A program made the translations under genes and the position numbers. This document shows positions 1 through 8,706 of a stretch of DNA of 64,000 nucleotides, one piece after another (within the stretch, counting starts at the first letter, position 1; every line of letters begins with the position of its first letter). Location: positions 79,492 to 143,491 of the forward strand of contig JAFRHG010000003.1 in assembly GCA_017433375.1 (NCBI GenBank), given 5' to 3'. This stretch comes from Bacillota bacterium (lineage in GTDB: Bacteria; Bacillota; Clostridia; Peptostreptococcales; Anaerovoracaceae). The notes beneath the pieces were generated by a model that searched no databases, was not told the origin of the DNA, and worked only from the letters and a program-made list of their open reading frames with translations.

Positions 1-2403
1 TACCTTGATCTCGTCCGGGGGATGGAGGAAATCTATAACGAAAAGAAACAGGCGGAGAACATCATCGACTTCGACGACGTGCTCCACTATGCCCTCCGCA
101 TCCTGAAGGATGATAAGGCCGCCGCCGACTACCGGGGACGGTTCGAGTTTATCTTCATCGACGAGTACCAGGACAGCAATCTGCTTCAGGAGAGGATCGT
201 AGAGCGGATCTGCCGGGAGAACAATCTCTTCATGGTCGGTGACGTGAAGCAGAGCATCTATAAGTTCCGCCTGGCCGAGCCGGAGATCTTCCGCGACCGG
301 TACCGCCGGTACCGGGAAGGGAAGGACGAGCAGTCCATCAAGATCGATCTGAACAACAACTTCCGCAGCAAGAAGACCATCCGCGACGGGGTCAACGAAA
401 TCTTCACCGCCGTCATGGAGGGCTACGATGAGGATGCCCGCCTCTACGGCGATGACGAAAATGAGCACCGGGGAGAACCGGTCTGCCTGCACATTCTCGA
501 CCGGAGCGAATCGGAGAGGACGGAGCCGGAACTGGTGGCGGAAATCATCCGTCAGCAGGTGGGAAAAACCATCTACGATAAGGACGGCAATCCCCGCCCT
601 CTGGAATACGGAGATATCGCTGTGCTCTCCCGGGGACGGAATGACATCGCTGCCCTGGAGCGGTACCTGAACAATGAAGGCATCCCGGCCTACGGGCAGA
701 CCGATGGCGGTTACTATGAGACCGTGGAGATAGAAGTCTTCCTCAATCTCCTCCGGGTCATCAGCAACCTGCGTCAGGACGTCCCCCTGATCTCGGTGAT
801 GAGCGCCGTGTTTTTTGATTTCCATCCGGCGGAACTGGCCGCCGTCAGGATCGCCTTTCCCCGGGGAAGCTACTGCCAGGCGGTGATGAACTACGCCGAA
901 AAGGGGGCGGATGAAAACCTGCGGGAGAAGATCCGGGGCATGCTGGAGCAGATCGCCCTGTGGCGGCAGATCAGCTGGACCGTTCCCCTGGACGAGCTGA
1001 TCCGGATGCTGATGCACGAAACGGGATACTACGATTACTGCAGCAGCCTTCCCGTAGGCCGGCAGAGAATCTCCAATCTGCGCCTGCTCATGGACCGGGC
1101 CGCAGCCTTCGAGGAGACAGGGTACACGGGGCTCCACGGCTTCCTGACCTATGTGGAGGCAATGAAGCGCACCCGGCAGAAGGTCTCCGAGGCGTCCGTC
1201 GTCGGGGAAGGGGAAAAGGTGGTCCGGGTGATGACCGTGCACAAGAGCAAGGGGCTGGAGTTCCCCATGGTCATCCTGACCGGGGCGGGCCGCTCCGTCA
1301 ACGGATCAAGAGCCGGGAAGCAGCCGGCCGTGCACAAGCAGTTCGCCCTGGGTCTTCCCCAGGTGGACCGGGAGATGCACTGGTCGGGAAAGACCATACT
1401 CCAGCGGGCCATCGCCGGGAAGAAGACCCAGGAGGATGTGGAAGAGGAGATCCGGATCCTCTACGTGGCCCTGACCAGGCCGAAGGATGCCCTGCACATC
1501 GTCGGCAGCGTATCATCCATGGACAAGCTGGATGTGGAATGGGATACGGGATCCTTCCTGGAGATGGTCTACGGCACGCTCCTGGAAATGGCTGTTGCAG
1601 ATCCTTCTGCTGCCCGGGTCATCATCCACGGCGGAGACGAGGAGGCGGCCGGGGAGGCGCAAAGGCAATTCCGCCCCGGGAAGACGACCCTGCTGGATGC
1701 CGCCGACGAAGAGCCGGAAGACATCAGCCTGGCGGAGGAAGTGGACCGGAGGCTGTCCTACCGCTATCCCTATGAGGAGCAGATGGCCGTCCGTCCCAAG
1801 TATTCGGTGACGGAACTGAACCGGACCGTCGAAGAGGCGGGAATGCAGCCGCCGGCGATACCCCCTATACGCGACCTGGTTGCGGAGGAAGAAGGGGAAG
1901 AGCTGACCGCTGCCCAGATCGGATCCGCCATGCACGCCATCATGGAGAGAGTCGACTTTGCCCGTGCCCGGGATGAGGGCATGGACTATATCCGGGCTGC
2001 AGCGGAGGAGATGACGGAGCAGGGAATCCTGACGGAGGAGGAACTTGCCGCCGCTTCCCTGGAAAACATCGCCGCCTTCTTCCGGGATCCCGTGGGTTTG
2101 CGCGCTGCCGGCGCAGAGACCCTGCACCGGGAAAAGGAATTTCTGATGCGCAAGGAAGAGCAGGGGGTGCCTGTGGTGGTCCAGGGCATCATCGACTGCT
2201 GGTTTGCCGAGGATGACGGTCTGGTGCTCATCGACTACAAGAACAGCCGCCTGGGAGGAGAGGCCGATGAACAGGTCATCGCCGACCGGTACAGGGAGCA
2301 GATCCGGCTCTACCGGGAAGCTCTGGAAAAGGCGGAGGAACGGCCTGTGAAGGAATCCTGGCTCTATCTGTTCCGGGCGAAACGTTTCATTCCCATCGAC
2401 TGA
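1..2403 (+). CDS. addA: AddA helicase-nuclease subunit, 5' end cut by the window
   Basis: AddA of the AddAB (RexAB) complex, which resects double-strand breaks for RecA loading. The reading frame is open from base 1, so the N-terminus with the Walker A motif lies outside the window; about 800 codons are present. UvrD-type helicase motifs follow in order: Walker B FIDEYQD (visible residues about 52-58), GDVKQSIYKFR, NNNFRSKK, VMTVHKSKGLEFP and LYVALTRPKDAL. The C-terminal RecB-like nuclease core is seen as GIIDCWF, then LIDYKN (Asp and Lys as catalytic residues). An addB gene would be expected upstream, outside the window. No clear terminator separates it from the hrcA promoter. Identification is firm; only the 5' extent is unknown. 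Confidence 0.95.
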   Translation, partial: YLDLVRGMEEIYNEKKQAENIIDFDDVLHYALRILKDDKAAADYRGRFEFIFIDEYQDSNLLQERIVERICRENNLFMVGDVKQSIYKFRLAEPEIFRDRYRRYREGKDEQSIKIDLNNNFRSKKTIRDGVNEIFTAVMEGYDEDARLYGDDENEHRGEPVCLHILDRSESERTEPELVAEIIRQQVGKTIYDKDGNPRPLEYGDIAVLSRGRNDIAALERYLNNEGIPAYGQTDGGYYETVEIEVFLNLLRVISNLRQDVPLISVMSAVFFDFHPAELAAVRIAFPRGSYCQAVMNYAEKGADENLREKIRGMLEQIALWRQISWTVPLDELIRMLMHETGYYDYCSSLPVGRQRISNLRLLMDRAAAFEETGYTGLHGFLTYVEAMKRTRQKVSEASVVGEGEKVVRVMTVHKSKGLEFPMVILTGAGRSVNGSRAGKQPAVHKQFALGLPQVDREMHWSGKTILQRAIAGKKTQEDVEEEIRILYVALTRPKDALHIVGSVSSMDKLDVEWDTGSFLEMVYGTLLEMAVADPSAARVIIHGGDEEAAGEAQRQFRPGKTTLLDAADEEPEDISLAEEVDRRLSYRYPYEEQMAVRPKYSVTELNRTVEEAGMQPPAIPPIRDLVAEEEGEELTAAQIGSAMHAIMERVDFARARDEGMDYIRAAAEEMTEQGILTEEELAAASLENIAAFFRDPVGLRAAGAETLHREKEFLMRKEEQGVPVVVQGIIDCWFAEDDGLVLIDYKNSRLGGEADEQVIADRYREQIRLYREALEKAEERPVKESWLYLFRAKRFIPID

Positions 2404-2454
2404 AAGAAGCTCCGAAAAAAACGAAAAAAACATACAAAATTATCCAAAATCCGG

Positions 2455-2483
2455 TTGACAACCGGCTATAGAGGTGGTACATT
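2455..2483 (+). promoter_or_regulatory. Sigma-A promoter of the heat-shock operon
   Basis: Perfect -35 TTGACA (2455-2460), a 17-base spacer, and -10 TACATT (2478-2483). The CIRCE operator lies just downstream, over and after the expected start point, as in other HrcA-controlled operons. Confidence 0.85.
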
Positions 2484-2493
2484 TAACGTGAGG

Positions 2494-2520
2494 TTAGCAC
2501 TCACAAGCGAAGAGTGCTAA
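2494..2520 (+). promoter_or_regulatory. CIRCE operator (HrcA binding site)
   Basis: Exact match to the CIRCE consensus: TTAGCACTC (2494-2502), nine bases, GAGTGCTAA (2512-2520). It sits between the promoter and the hrcA start codon, so HrcA should repress its own operon until heat or misfolded protein titrates GroEL. Confidence 0.97.
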
Positions 2521-2536
2521 CAACAGGAGGGCCAAA

Positions 2537-3580
2537 ATGGATTTAACTGAACGAAAACTGAAAATCTTGCAGGCCATCATTGCAGACTTTGTCCGGACGG
2601 CTGAGCCGGTGGGATCGCGGACGATCTCTCGGAATTACGATCTCGGCGTCAGCCCGGCAACGGTGCGGAACGAAATGTCGGACCTGGAGGAAATGGGATA
2701 CCTTACCCATCCCCATACGTCATCGGGCAGGGTGCCTTCGGAGAAGGCCTATCGGCTCTACGTCAACGAGATGATGGGCAAGAAGGAGCTGACTCCGGCG
2801 GAGAAGGACGTAATCGCCAAGAAACTGCTGGATAATGTGTCGGAACTGGACAACCTGATCGAGCGGGCAGCCCAGGTGCTGTCGGAGATCACCAGCCTGA
2901 CGGCTTTCGCCCTTTCTCCGGGCAAGGAGCAGGAGCGGCTGAAATACGTCAACCTGATCCCCATCGATGATCGGACGGTCGTGCTGATGATCGTCTCCGA
3001 CACCGGCGAGGTGTCCAACACCACGGTGCGCCTCGACCGGCCGGCAAGCGACGACACCCTGCGGGTGCTGGCCAAAAACATGACCTACAACTACGCGGGA
3101 AAGACGCTGAGCGAAGCCCTGAAGCTGGACATCATCAAGACCTTCCGGGAGGACGCGGAGGCCATGGCCATGTACCAGAACAACATCGTGCCGGGATTCA
3201 TCCGCACTTTGGAGGACATGCTCAATGTCAACCTGTATATGGACGGTCTGACCAACATCTTCTCCATACCGGAGTACAGCGACATTGAGAAAGCGCGGCA
3301 TTTCTTCGAGATGATGAGCCGCAAGGAGGAGATCACCCGGAAGCTGATCGGCACCGACGACGGGATCATCGTCACCATCGGCGGCGAAAATCAGGAAGCC
3401 GAACTCTGCGACTGCAGCGTGGTGACCGCCACCTATCACGTTGACGGGAAGATGGTCGGCAAGCTGGGCGTCATCGGCCCAACCCGGATGAAATACGATG
3501 AAGTAACGTCGGTCGTTGAATTCCTGACCGATAACATCAGCAAAGCATTTATGATCACGGAAGGAGACGAGAATGAGTGA
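2537..3580 (+). CDS. hrcA: Heat-inducible transcription repressor HrcA
   Basis: HrcA, 347 aa, the repressor that binds CIRCE and is kept active by GroEL. The N-terminal winged helix (about residues 1-100) contains the family signature around SRTISRNYDLGVSPATVRNE, and the rest is the GAF-like dimerisation and inserted domains. The length is normal for the family. A good ribosome site (AGGAGG, 2526-2531) precedes the ATG. It is the first gene of the operon, directly after promoter and CIRCE, and its last 8 bases overlap the grpE start, suggesting translational coupling. Confidence 0.96.
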   Translation: MDLTERKLKILQAIIADFVRTAEPVGSRTISRNYDLGVSPATVRNEMSDLEEMGYLTHPHTSSGRVPSEKAYRLYVNEMMGKKELTPAEKDVIAKKLLDNVSELDNLIERAAQVLSEITSLTAFALSPGKEQERLKYVNLIPIDDRTVVLMIVSDTGEVSNTTVRLDRPASDDTLRVLAKNMTYNYAGKTLSEALKLDIIKTFREDAEAMAMYQNNIVPGFIRTLEDMLNVNLYMDGLTNIFSIPEYSDIEKARHFFEMMSRKEEITRKLIGTDDGIIVTIGGENQEAELCDCSVVTATYHVDGKMVGKLGVIGPTRMKYDEVTSVVEFLTDNISKAFMITEGDENE

Positions 3581-4238
3581 GGAAGCCAGGGAAATCCGCA
3601 TAGAGGATCCGGCGGAAGAAACCTCTGCCGCCCAGGCGGATCCGGTCATGGAGCCGGAGAGCGAAGCCGCCGCGGAAGCGGAGCAGACGGACTGCTGCGG
3701 GGAACCTGCCGAAGGGCAGGAGTGCCCGAAAGAGCCGGTGGACGGCGCGGAGGGTTCGTCCGATGAGGAGCCGGAGGATCCGGACCAGGACGGCAGTCAG
3801 CCGGAAGAGTCCGGAGAAGAGCCGGAGAGCGGGGCGGAGGACAACGCCCGGTACCTGCGGCTTCTGGCGGAGTTCCAGAACTATAAGAAACGAACGGAGA
3901 AAGAAAAATCGGATCTTTATTCCTACGCCAACGAAAAGATCATGACCGAACTGCTGGAAGTTATGGATAACTTCGAAAGAGCTCTTGAGCAGGGCGAGTC
4001 TGATGGATTCAAGGAGGGAATGGAACTGATTTTCAACCAGCTGGAGAACGTCCTGTCCAAGGCGGGCCTGGCTGAGATAGCCGCGCTGGGTGAGGATTTC
4101 GATCCCAACGTCCACAACGCGGTAATGACGGAGGAAACCGATGAATATGAGAGCGGCAAGGTTTCCGGCGTAATGCAGAAGGGATATACCCTGAACGGTA
4201 AAGTGATCAGGCCATCCATGGTCAAAGTCGTGAACTGA
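3573..4238 (+). CDS. grpE: GrpE nucleotide exchange factor
   Basis: GrpE, 221 aa, the nucleotide exchange factor for DnaK. About the first 85 residues form a very acidic, Glu/Asp/Pro-rich extension, likely disordered. The coiled-coil and beta domain follow (LRLLAEFQNYKKRTEKEK, then GEDFDPNVHNAV and VLQKGY-type ending MQKGYTLNGKVIRP). The ATG lies inside the end of hrcA with AAGGAG upstream (3561-3566). The acidic head is longer than in many homologues but Firmicute GrpE heads vary. Function is assigned with confidence from the conserved C-terminal part and operon position. Confidence 0.95.
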   Translation: MSEEAREIRIEDPAEETSAAQADPVMEPESEAAAEAEQTDCCGEPAEGQECPKEPVDGAEGSSDEEPEDPDQDGSQPEESGEEPESGAEDNARYLRLLAEFQNYKKRTEKEKSDLYSYANEKIMTELLEVMDNFERALEQGESDGFKEGMELIFNQLENVLSKAGLAEIAALGEDFDPNVHNAVMTEETDEYESGKVSGVMQKGYTLNGKVIRPSMVKVVN

Positions 4239-4239
4239 C

Positions 4240-4256
4240 GGGACCGGTAGTCCCGC
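4240..4256 (+). other. Short RNA hairpin between grpE and dnaK
   Basis: CGGGAC (4240-4245) pairs with GTCCCG (4251-4256) around a five-base loop. There is no U-run, so it is not an ordinary terminator. It may mark an mRNA processing or stability point upstream of dnaK; that role is inference. Confidence 0.5.
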
Positions 4257-4306
4257 CGACCGTTTGAACCGGCCGCTGAAGAATAGACCCGAAGGAGGAA
4301 AAGAAA

Positions 4307-6202
4307 ATGGGAAAAGTAATAGGAATTGATTTAGGAACCACGAACTCCTGCGTTGCCGTGCTGGAAGGCGGAGAGCCGACAGTTATCACCAACGCGGAAG
4401 GAAACCGCACCACCCCGTCCGTCGTCGGATTCGCGAAGAACGGCGAGAGACTGGTGGGCGAAACGGCTAAGAGACAGGCCATCACCAACCCGGAGCGGAC
4501 CATCGCGTCCATCAAGAGACACATGGGCGAGGCCTATGACGTGCAGATCGACGGGAAGAAATACACCCCGCAGGACATCTCCGCCATGATCCTGGCCAAG
4601 CTGAAGACCGACGCGGAAGCCTATCTGGGAGAGACCGTCAACGAGGCGGTCATCACCGTACCGGCCTACTTCACCGACAGCCAGAAGCAGGCGACCAAGG
4701 ACGCGGGCAAGATCGCGGGCCTGGATGTCAAGAGAATCATCAACGAGCCGACGGCGGCCTCCCTGGCTTACGGCCTGGATAAGGCGGAAGGCTCCCAGAA
4801 GATCCTGGTCTACGACCTGGGCGGCGGCACTTTCGATGTCTCCATCCTGGAACTGGGCGACGGCGTCTTCGAAGTGCTGGCCACCAACGGCAACAACAAG
4901 CTGGGCGGCGATGACTTTGACGAAGCGGTCCTGAACTATATGGCAGATACCTTCTCCCAGGAGAACGGCATCGACCTGCGGGCGGACAAGATGGCTATGC
5001 AGCGTCTGAAGGAGGCTGCGGAAAAGGCCAAGAAGGAACTGTCCAGCGCCCAGACCACCAACATCAACCTGCCCTTTATCACCGTCAGCGAGAACGGCCC
5101 GCTGCACCTGAACATGGATCTGACCAGAGCCAAGTTCGATCAGCTGACCTCCGATCTGGTCAACAAGACCATCGAGCCCATGAAGAAGGCTATGGCTGAC
5201 GCGGGCGTGACCAACAGCGATATCGCCAAGGTCATCCTGGTGGGCGGCTCCACCCGTATCCCTGCAGTGCAGGACGCGGTGAAGAGCATCACCGGCAAGG
5301 ACCCCTTCAAGGGCATCAACCCGGATGAGTGCGTAGCCATCGGCGCGGCCATCCAGGCGGGCGTTCTGACCGGCGAGGTCCACGACGTGCTGCTGCTGGA
5401 TGTCACACCTCTGTCCCTGTCCATCGAGACCCTGGGCGGCGTGGCCACCAAGCTGATCGAGCGGAACACCACCAGCCCGACCAAGAAGAGCCAGATCTTC
5501 TCCACGGCGGCGGACAACCAGCCGGCCGTTGACATCCACGTCATGCAGGGCGAGCGGGATATGGCCGCCGGCAACACCACACTGGGACGTTTCCAGCTGT
5601 CCGGCATTCCGCCGGCACCCCGCGGCGTACCGCAGATCGAAGTTACCTTCGACATCGACGCCAACGGCATCGTGAACGTCAGCGCCAAGGATCTGGGTAC
5701 GGGCAAGTCCCAGCAGATCACCATCACTTCTTCCACCAAGCTCTCCGAGGATGAGATCAACGCGAAGGTGAAGGAGGCCGAGCAGTACGCGGAAGAGGAC
5801 AAGAAGAGAAAGGAAGAGGTCGAGGTCAAGAACCAGGCCGAAACCCTGATCTACGAGACGGAAAAGAACATGAAGGATCTGGATCAGGCCCTCTCCGAAG
5901 ACGAAAAGAATGAGATCAACGGCGCCAAGGAAGAGCTGTCCAAGGCTCTGGAAGCCGGCAACATGGATGACATCAAGGCGAAGACCGAGGCACTCACCGA
6001 GAAGTTCCACACCATCTCCGCCAAGATGTATCAGCAGGCTCAGCAGGCTCAGGGCGCGGCGGGAGCCGGCCCGGATATGAGCGGCATGGGCGGCGCGGCA
6101 GGCGCGGGAATGGGCGGCGAAGCCGGCCCCTCCGGCAGCGCCTCCGGTGCCGACAATGTGGTCGACGCCGACTTCGAGGTCGTCGATGACGACGAAAAAT
6201 AA
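4307..6202 (+). CDS. dnaK: Molecular chaperone DnaK (Hsp70)
   Basis: DnaK, 631 aa, full-length Hsp70. The ATPase domain starts with the phosphate-1 motif [13 protein letters not shown] and includes [13 protein letters not shown] and the adenosine motif [13 protein letters not shown]. The substrate-binding domain follows the [11 protein letters not shown] linker region. The C-terminal lid ends in a Gly/Ala/Met-rich tail and the acidic VVDDDEK-type terminus that recruits partner chaperones. A strong ribosome site (GAAGGAGG) lies before the ATG. It is third in the operon after hrcA and grpE. A long antisense frame over this gene is a codon-bias shadow, not a gene. Confidence 0.98.
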   Translation: MGKVIGIDLGTTNSCVAVLEGGEPTVITNAEGNRTTPSVVGFAKNGERLVGETAKRQAITNPERTIASIKRHMGEAYDVQIDGKKYTPQDISAMILAKLKTDAEAYLGETVNEAVITVPAYFTDSQKQATKDAGKIAGLDVKRIINEPTAASLAYGLDKAEGSQKILVYDLGGGTFDVSILELGDGVFEVLATNGNNKLGGDDFDEAVLNYMADTFSQENGIDLRADKMAMQRLKEAAEKAKKELSSAQTTNINLPFITVSENGPLHLNMDLTRAKFDQLTSDLVNKTIEPMKKAMADAGVTNSDIAKVILVGGSTRIPAVQDAVKSITGKDPFKGINPDECVAIGAAIQAGVLTGEVHDVLLLDVTPLSLSIETLGGVATKLIERNTTSPTKKSQIFSTAADNQPAVDIHVMQGERDMAAGNTTLGRFQLSGIPPAPRGVPQIEVTFDIDANGIVNVSAKDLGTGKSQQITITSSTKLSEDEINAKVKEAEQYAEEDKKRKEEVEVKNQAETLIYETEKNMKDLDQALSEDEKNEINGAKEELSKALEAGNMDDIKAKTEALTEKFHTISAKMYQQAQQAQGAAGAGPDMSGMGGAAGAGMGGEAGPSGSASGADNVVDADFEVVDDDEK

Positions 6203-6262
6203 CTGTTCCGGGAAGCAGGGAAGTGGTTGCCTTTCCACGGGACATCTGAGGAAATGACTGCG

Positions 6263-6290
6263 CGGGAGCTGCCGGAAACGGCGGCTCCCG
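6263..6290 (+). other. Strong GNRA-capped hairpin between dnaK and dnaJ
   Basis: A 12-base-pair stem (6263-6274 with 6279-6290, one U-G pair) closed by a GAAA tetraloop. No U-run follows, so it is more likely an RNA stability or processing element than a terminator. It lies in the 124-base gap between dnaK and dnaJ, which otherwise holds nothing recognisable. Confidence 0.6.
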
Positions 6291-6326
6291 AACGTGGATT
6301 AAACGACTTGAGGAATACGGAATAAC

Positions 6327-7478
6327 ATGGCAGATAAGAGAGATTATTATGAGGTCCTTGGGCTCAAGAAGGGTGCAAGCGAGGATGAGATCAAGAAGTC
6401 TTTTCGCAAGCTGGCGATGAAGTATCATCCGGACAAAAACCCGGGAGACAAGGAAGCGGAGGAAAAATTCAAGGAGATCAACGAGGCCTATGCGGTGCTG
6501 TCCGATCCGGAGCAGAAGCAGAAGTACGATCAGTTCGGCCATGCCGGCGTGGATCCCAACAGTTTCGCCGGCGGCGGTTTCGGCGGTTTCGGCGGCTTTG
6601 AGGATATCTTCGACATGTTCAGCGGCGCCTTTGGCGGCGGCGGTGCTTTCGGCGGCGCATTCGGCGGCCAGGCACGGCGCAGCAACGCGCCCCGCAAAGG
6701 CAACGATATCCAGAAGTCCATGACCATCGATTTCACCGAGGCTGCCTTCGGCTGCAAGAAGCAGATCAAGCTGACCAAGTACGTCAAGTGCAAGACCTGC
6801 GGCGGCACGGGGGCGAAGCCGGGCACATCGAAGAAGACCTGCCCCAACTGCGGCGGCACCGGCGAGGTCCGCACCCAGCAGAGGACGCCTCTGGGCACGT
6901 TCCAGAGCGTATCCCCATGCCCGAACTGCAACGGCACGGGCCAGATCAACGAGTCGCCCTGCACGGACTGCAACGGCACGGGACGGGTGCGTGACACGGT
7001 CAAGCTCACGGTCAACATTCCCGCCGGCGTGGACAACGATTCCGTCATTCCCATCCGGGGACAGGGGGAGCCGGGCATCAACGGCGGCCCCGACGGGGAT
7101 CTGTATATCGTCATCAATGTGCGGCCCCACAAGATCTTCGAGCGGCGGGGACAGGATCTGTGGCTGGAGATCCCCATCTCTTTCGACCAGGCGGCCCTGG
7201 GCGACGACATCGTCGTCCCGACCCTGGAGGAAAAGGTTTCCTACAAGGTGCCCGCCGGCACCCAGCCGGGAACCGTCTTCCGCCTGAAGGGCAAGGGGGT
7301 CAAGAGCGTACGCTCCAACCGGAAGGGAGACCTCTACGTGAAGGTCGTCCTGGAGGTGCCCACCAAGCTCAACAGCAAGCAGAAGAAGGCCGTCAAGGCC
7401 ATGGGAGAAGCCGTCACCGACGATTGCTACCAGAAGAAGAGCAGATTCCTGAAAGCCATTAAGGAATTCTTCAGCTAA
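6327..7478 (+). CDS. dnaJ: Chaperone protein DnaJ (Hsp40)
   Basis: DnaJ, 383 aa, type I J-protein that delivers substrates to DnaK and stimulates its ATPase. The J domain carries HPD at residues 34-36, followed by a Gly/Phe-rich linker (about 77-110). Four zinc-binding repeats [24 protein letters not shown] and CTDCNGTG bind two Zn ions, and the C-terminal beta domains follow. It is the last gene of the heat-shock operon here; a hairpin with U-run lies just after it. In related genomes prmA usually follows directly, whereas here a restriction island intervenes. Confidence 0.97.
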   Translation: MADKRDYYEVLGLKKGASEDEIKKSFRKLAMKYHPDKNPGDKEAEEKFKEINEAYAVLSDPEQKQKYDQFGHAGVDPNSFAGGGFGGFGGFEDIFDMFSGAFGGGGAFGGAFGGQARRSNAPRKGNDIQKSMTIDFTEAAFGCKKQIKLTKYVKCKTCGGTGAKPGTSKKTCPNCGGTGEVRTQQRTPLGTFQSVSPCPNCNGTGQINESPCTDCNGTGRVRDTVKLTVNIPAGVDNDSVIPIRGQGEPGINGGPDGDLYIVINVRPHKIFERRGQDLWLEIPISFDQAALGDDIVVPTLEEKVSYKVPAGTQPGTVFRLKGKGVKSVRSNRKGDLYVKVVLEVPTKLNSKQKKAVKAMGEAVTDDCYQKKSRFLKAIKEFFS

Positions 7479-7500
7479 CAGTCTGATCCGTTTGACGGTC

Positions 7501-7511
7501 AATTACGCCAT
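7501..7511 (+). repeat. Operator-like repeat copy 1 (AATTACGCCAT)
   Basis: First of five copies of an 11-base word in the dnaJ-fic gap. Copies 2 and 3 form an inverted pair at 7521-7553, and copies 4 and 5 (one and two mismatches) form a second pair at 7590-7621. Confidence 0.6.
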
Positions 7512-7520
7512 TCGCCATTT

Positions 7521-7560
7521 AATTACGCCATTTAGTTACTATATGGCGTAATTATTTTTT
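7521..7560 (+). terminator. dnaJ operon terminator that doubles as an operator-like inverted repeat
   Basis: AATTACGCCAT (7521-7531) pairs perfectly with ATGGCGTAATT (7543-7553) around an 11-base loop, and ATTTTTT follows (7554-7560). This fits an A/U-rich intrinsic terminator for dnaJ. The same word recurs around the fic promoter, so it may also be a protein-binding site. Confidence 0.6.
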
Positions 7561-7587
7561 GACAGCAGCCCTTGGTTGAAGTATAAT
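7559..7587 (+). promoter_or_regulatory. Perfect-consensus promoter of fic and the restriction operon
   Basis: TTGACA (7559-7564), 17-base spacer, TATAAT (7582-7587): an exact sigma-A consensus promoter. Operator-like inverted repeats lie directly upstream (7521-7553) and downstream over the start point (7590-7621). Such a strong promoter usually needs a repressor. Confidence 0.9.
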
Positions 7588-7589
7588 TC

Positions 7590-7621
7590 AATTACGTCAT
7601 ACATGGATGCGTGGCGCAATT
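7590..7621 (+). promoter_or_regulatory. Second operator-like inverted repeat over the fic start point
   Basis: AATTACGTCAT (7590-7600) and GTGGCGCAATT (7611-7621) form an imperfect inverted pair of the word seen at 7501 and 7521-7553. It covers the expected transcription start near 7594. The winged-helix tail of the Fic protein is the obvious candidate binder; this is inference. Confidence 0.6.
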
Positions 7622-7644
7622 AAGAATAGGAAATGGTAATCAGA

Positions 7645-8706
7645 ATGAGAGAATTTGATTATGAAACGCGATGGGAAAGGTTACTGGAGCCGGATATCGT
7701 CTCGCTGCTGACGAGCATTCATGAGTTTCGTGGGAAGGAAGCTCTTTTCATGAAGGCGAAACAGGATGCACTTACGCAGCTTGTGGAAGTCGCCAGGATC
7801 CAGAGTGTGGATACTTCCAATCGTATTGAAGGGATATATACTTCTGATGAGCGACTCCGTAAGATCGTAATGGATAAGACTGCGCCCAGGACCAGGAATG
7901 AGCAGGAAATTGCAGGATATCGTGATGCCTTGACGACGATACACGAAAGCTATGACTTTATCCCGATCAAAGCAACCAGTTTCCTACAGCTTCATCGGGA
8001 TCTTTATAAGTTTGCCGGTGCACCCATCGGAGGACGTTATAAGATAGCAGACAACGAGATCGCTGAAATCGATGCTGATGGCAATAAGACGATATGCTTT
8101 ATGCCGGTGCCTGCCTGGCAGACCGCCGAGAGCATCGATAAACTTTGTGAGGCTTACGATGAAGTGCTTGACAAACCGAATGTTGATCCTTTGCTGATCC
8201 TGCCTATGTTCATTCTGGATTTCCTGTGCATCCACCCATTTTCGGATGGCAATGGACGAATGAGCAGATTGCTTACGCTGCTGTTGTTATATAAACTTGG
8301 ATATCATGTGGGCAAGTATATAAGCATTGAGAAAGTGATCCATGACAGTAAAGACAGCTACTACGAGGCTCTGCAGGAGAGTTCGAGGTGTTGGCATGAG
8401 GGGAATAATGATGATCTTCCTTTTGTGCGCTATACGCTCGGGGTTGTGCTGGCAGCCTATCGGGAATTCTCGGAACGTGTAGATCATTTCAGCAATAGAA
8501 ACCTCAGCAAACGTGATATCATAAGGGAAATCATCAAGGAGACTTCAGGGACGATCACCGCAGCGGAAATCACAAAAAGGTGTCCGGATATCAGTTTTCG
8601 AACGATACAGCGTACGTTAAGCGATCTGCAGAACAGCGGGGAGGTTATTAAACTTGGCGGAGGACGATATACATCGTATACTTGGAACAGGGAGAAGGAA
8701 TCATGA
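7645..8706 (+). CDS. Fic-domain protein with C-terminal winged helix
   Basis: Fic-family protein, 353 aa. Fic enzymes usually transfer AMP from ATP to hydroxyl side chains of targets. The catalytic loop HPFSDGNGR is complete (residues 197-205), and an N-terminal inhibitory helix motif S-x-x-x-E-G is present (SNRIEG, 58-63), so this is a self-inhibited class II Fic. The last ~80 residues look like a winged-helix DNA-binding domain (TAAEITKRCPDISFRTIQRTL). The start at 7645 (MREFDYE) is preferred: it matches the usual family N-terminus and is 12 bases from AGGAA, while an ATG at 7633 abuts it. Its stop overlaps the hsdM start by four bases. Target unknown; autoregulation is likely. Confidence 0.92.
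   Translation: MREFDYETRWERLLEPDIVSLLTSIHEFRGKEALFMKAKQDALTQLVEVARIQSVDTSNRIEGIYTSDERLRKIVMDKTAPRTRNEQEIAGYRDALTTIHESYDFIPIKATSFLQLHRDLYKFAGAPIGGRYKIADNEIAEIDADGNKTICFMPVPAWQTAESIDKLCEAYDEVLDKPNVDPLLILPMFILDFLCIHPFSDGNGRMSRLLTLLLLYKLGYHVGKYISIEKVIHDSKDSYYEALQESSRCWHEGNNDDLPFVRYTLGVVLAAYREFSERVDHFSNRNLSKRDIIREIIKETSGTITAAEITKRCPDISFRTIQRTLSDLQNSGEVIKLGGGRYTSYTWNREKES

Noticed and set aside
4331-6238. 635-codon frame antisense to dnaK
   Set aside because: It mirrors the highly biased codons of dnaK, has no family features, and dnaK is certain. Other long antisense frames (24543-26246, 39857-41821, 44132-45745, 58805-60532) were rejected for the same reason.
7633-7644. ATG 7633 as the fic start
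   Set aside because: It directly abuts AGGAA and adds four residues not typical of the family, whose proteins usually open M-R-x-F-D-Y.
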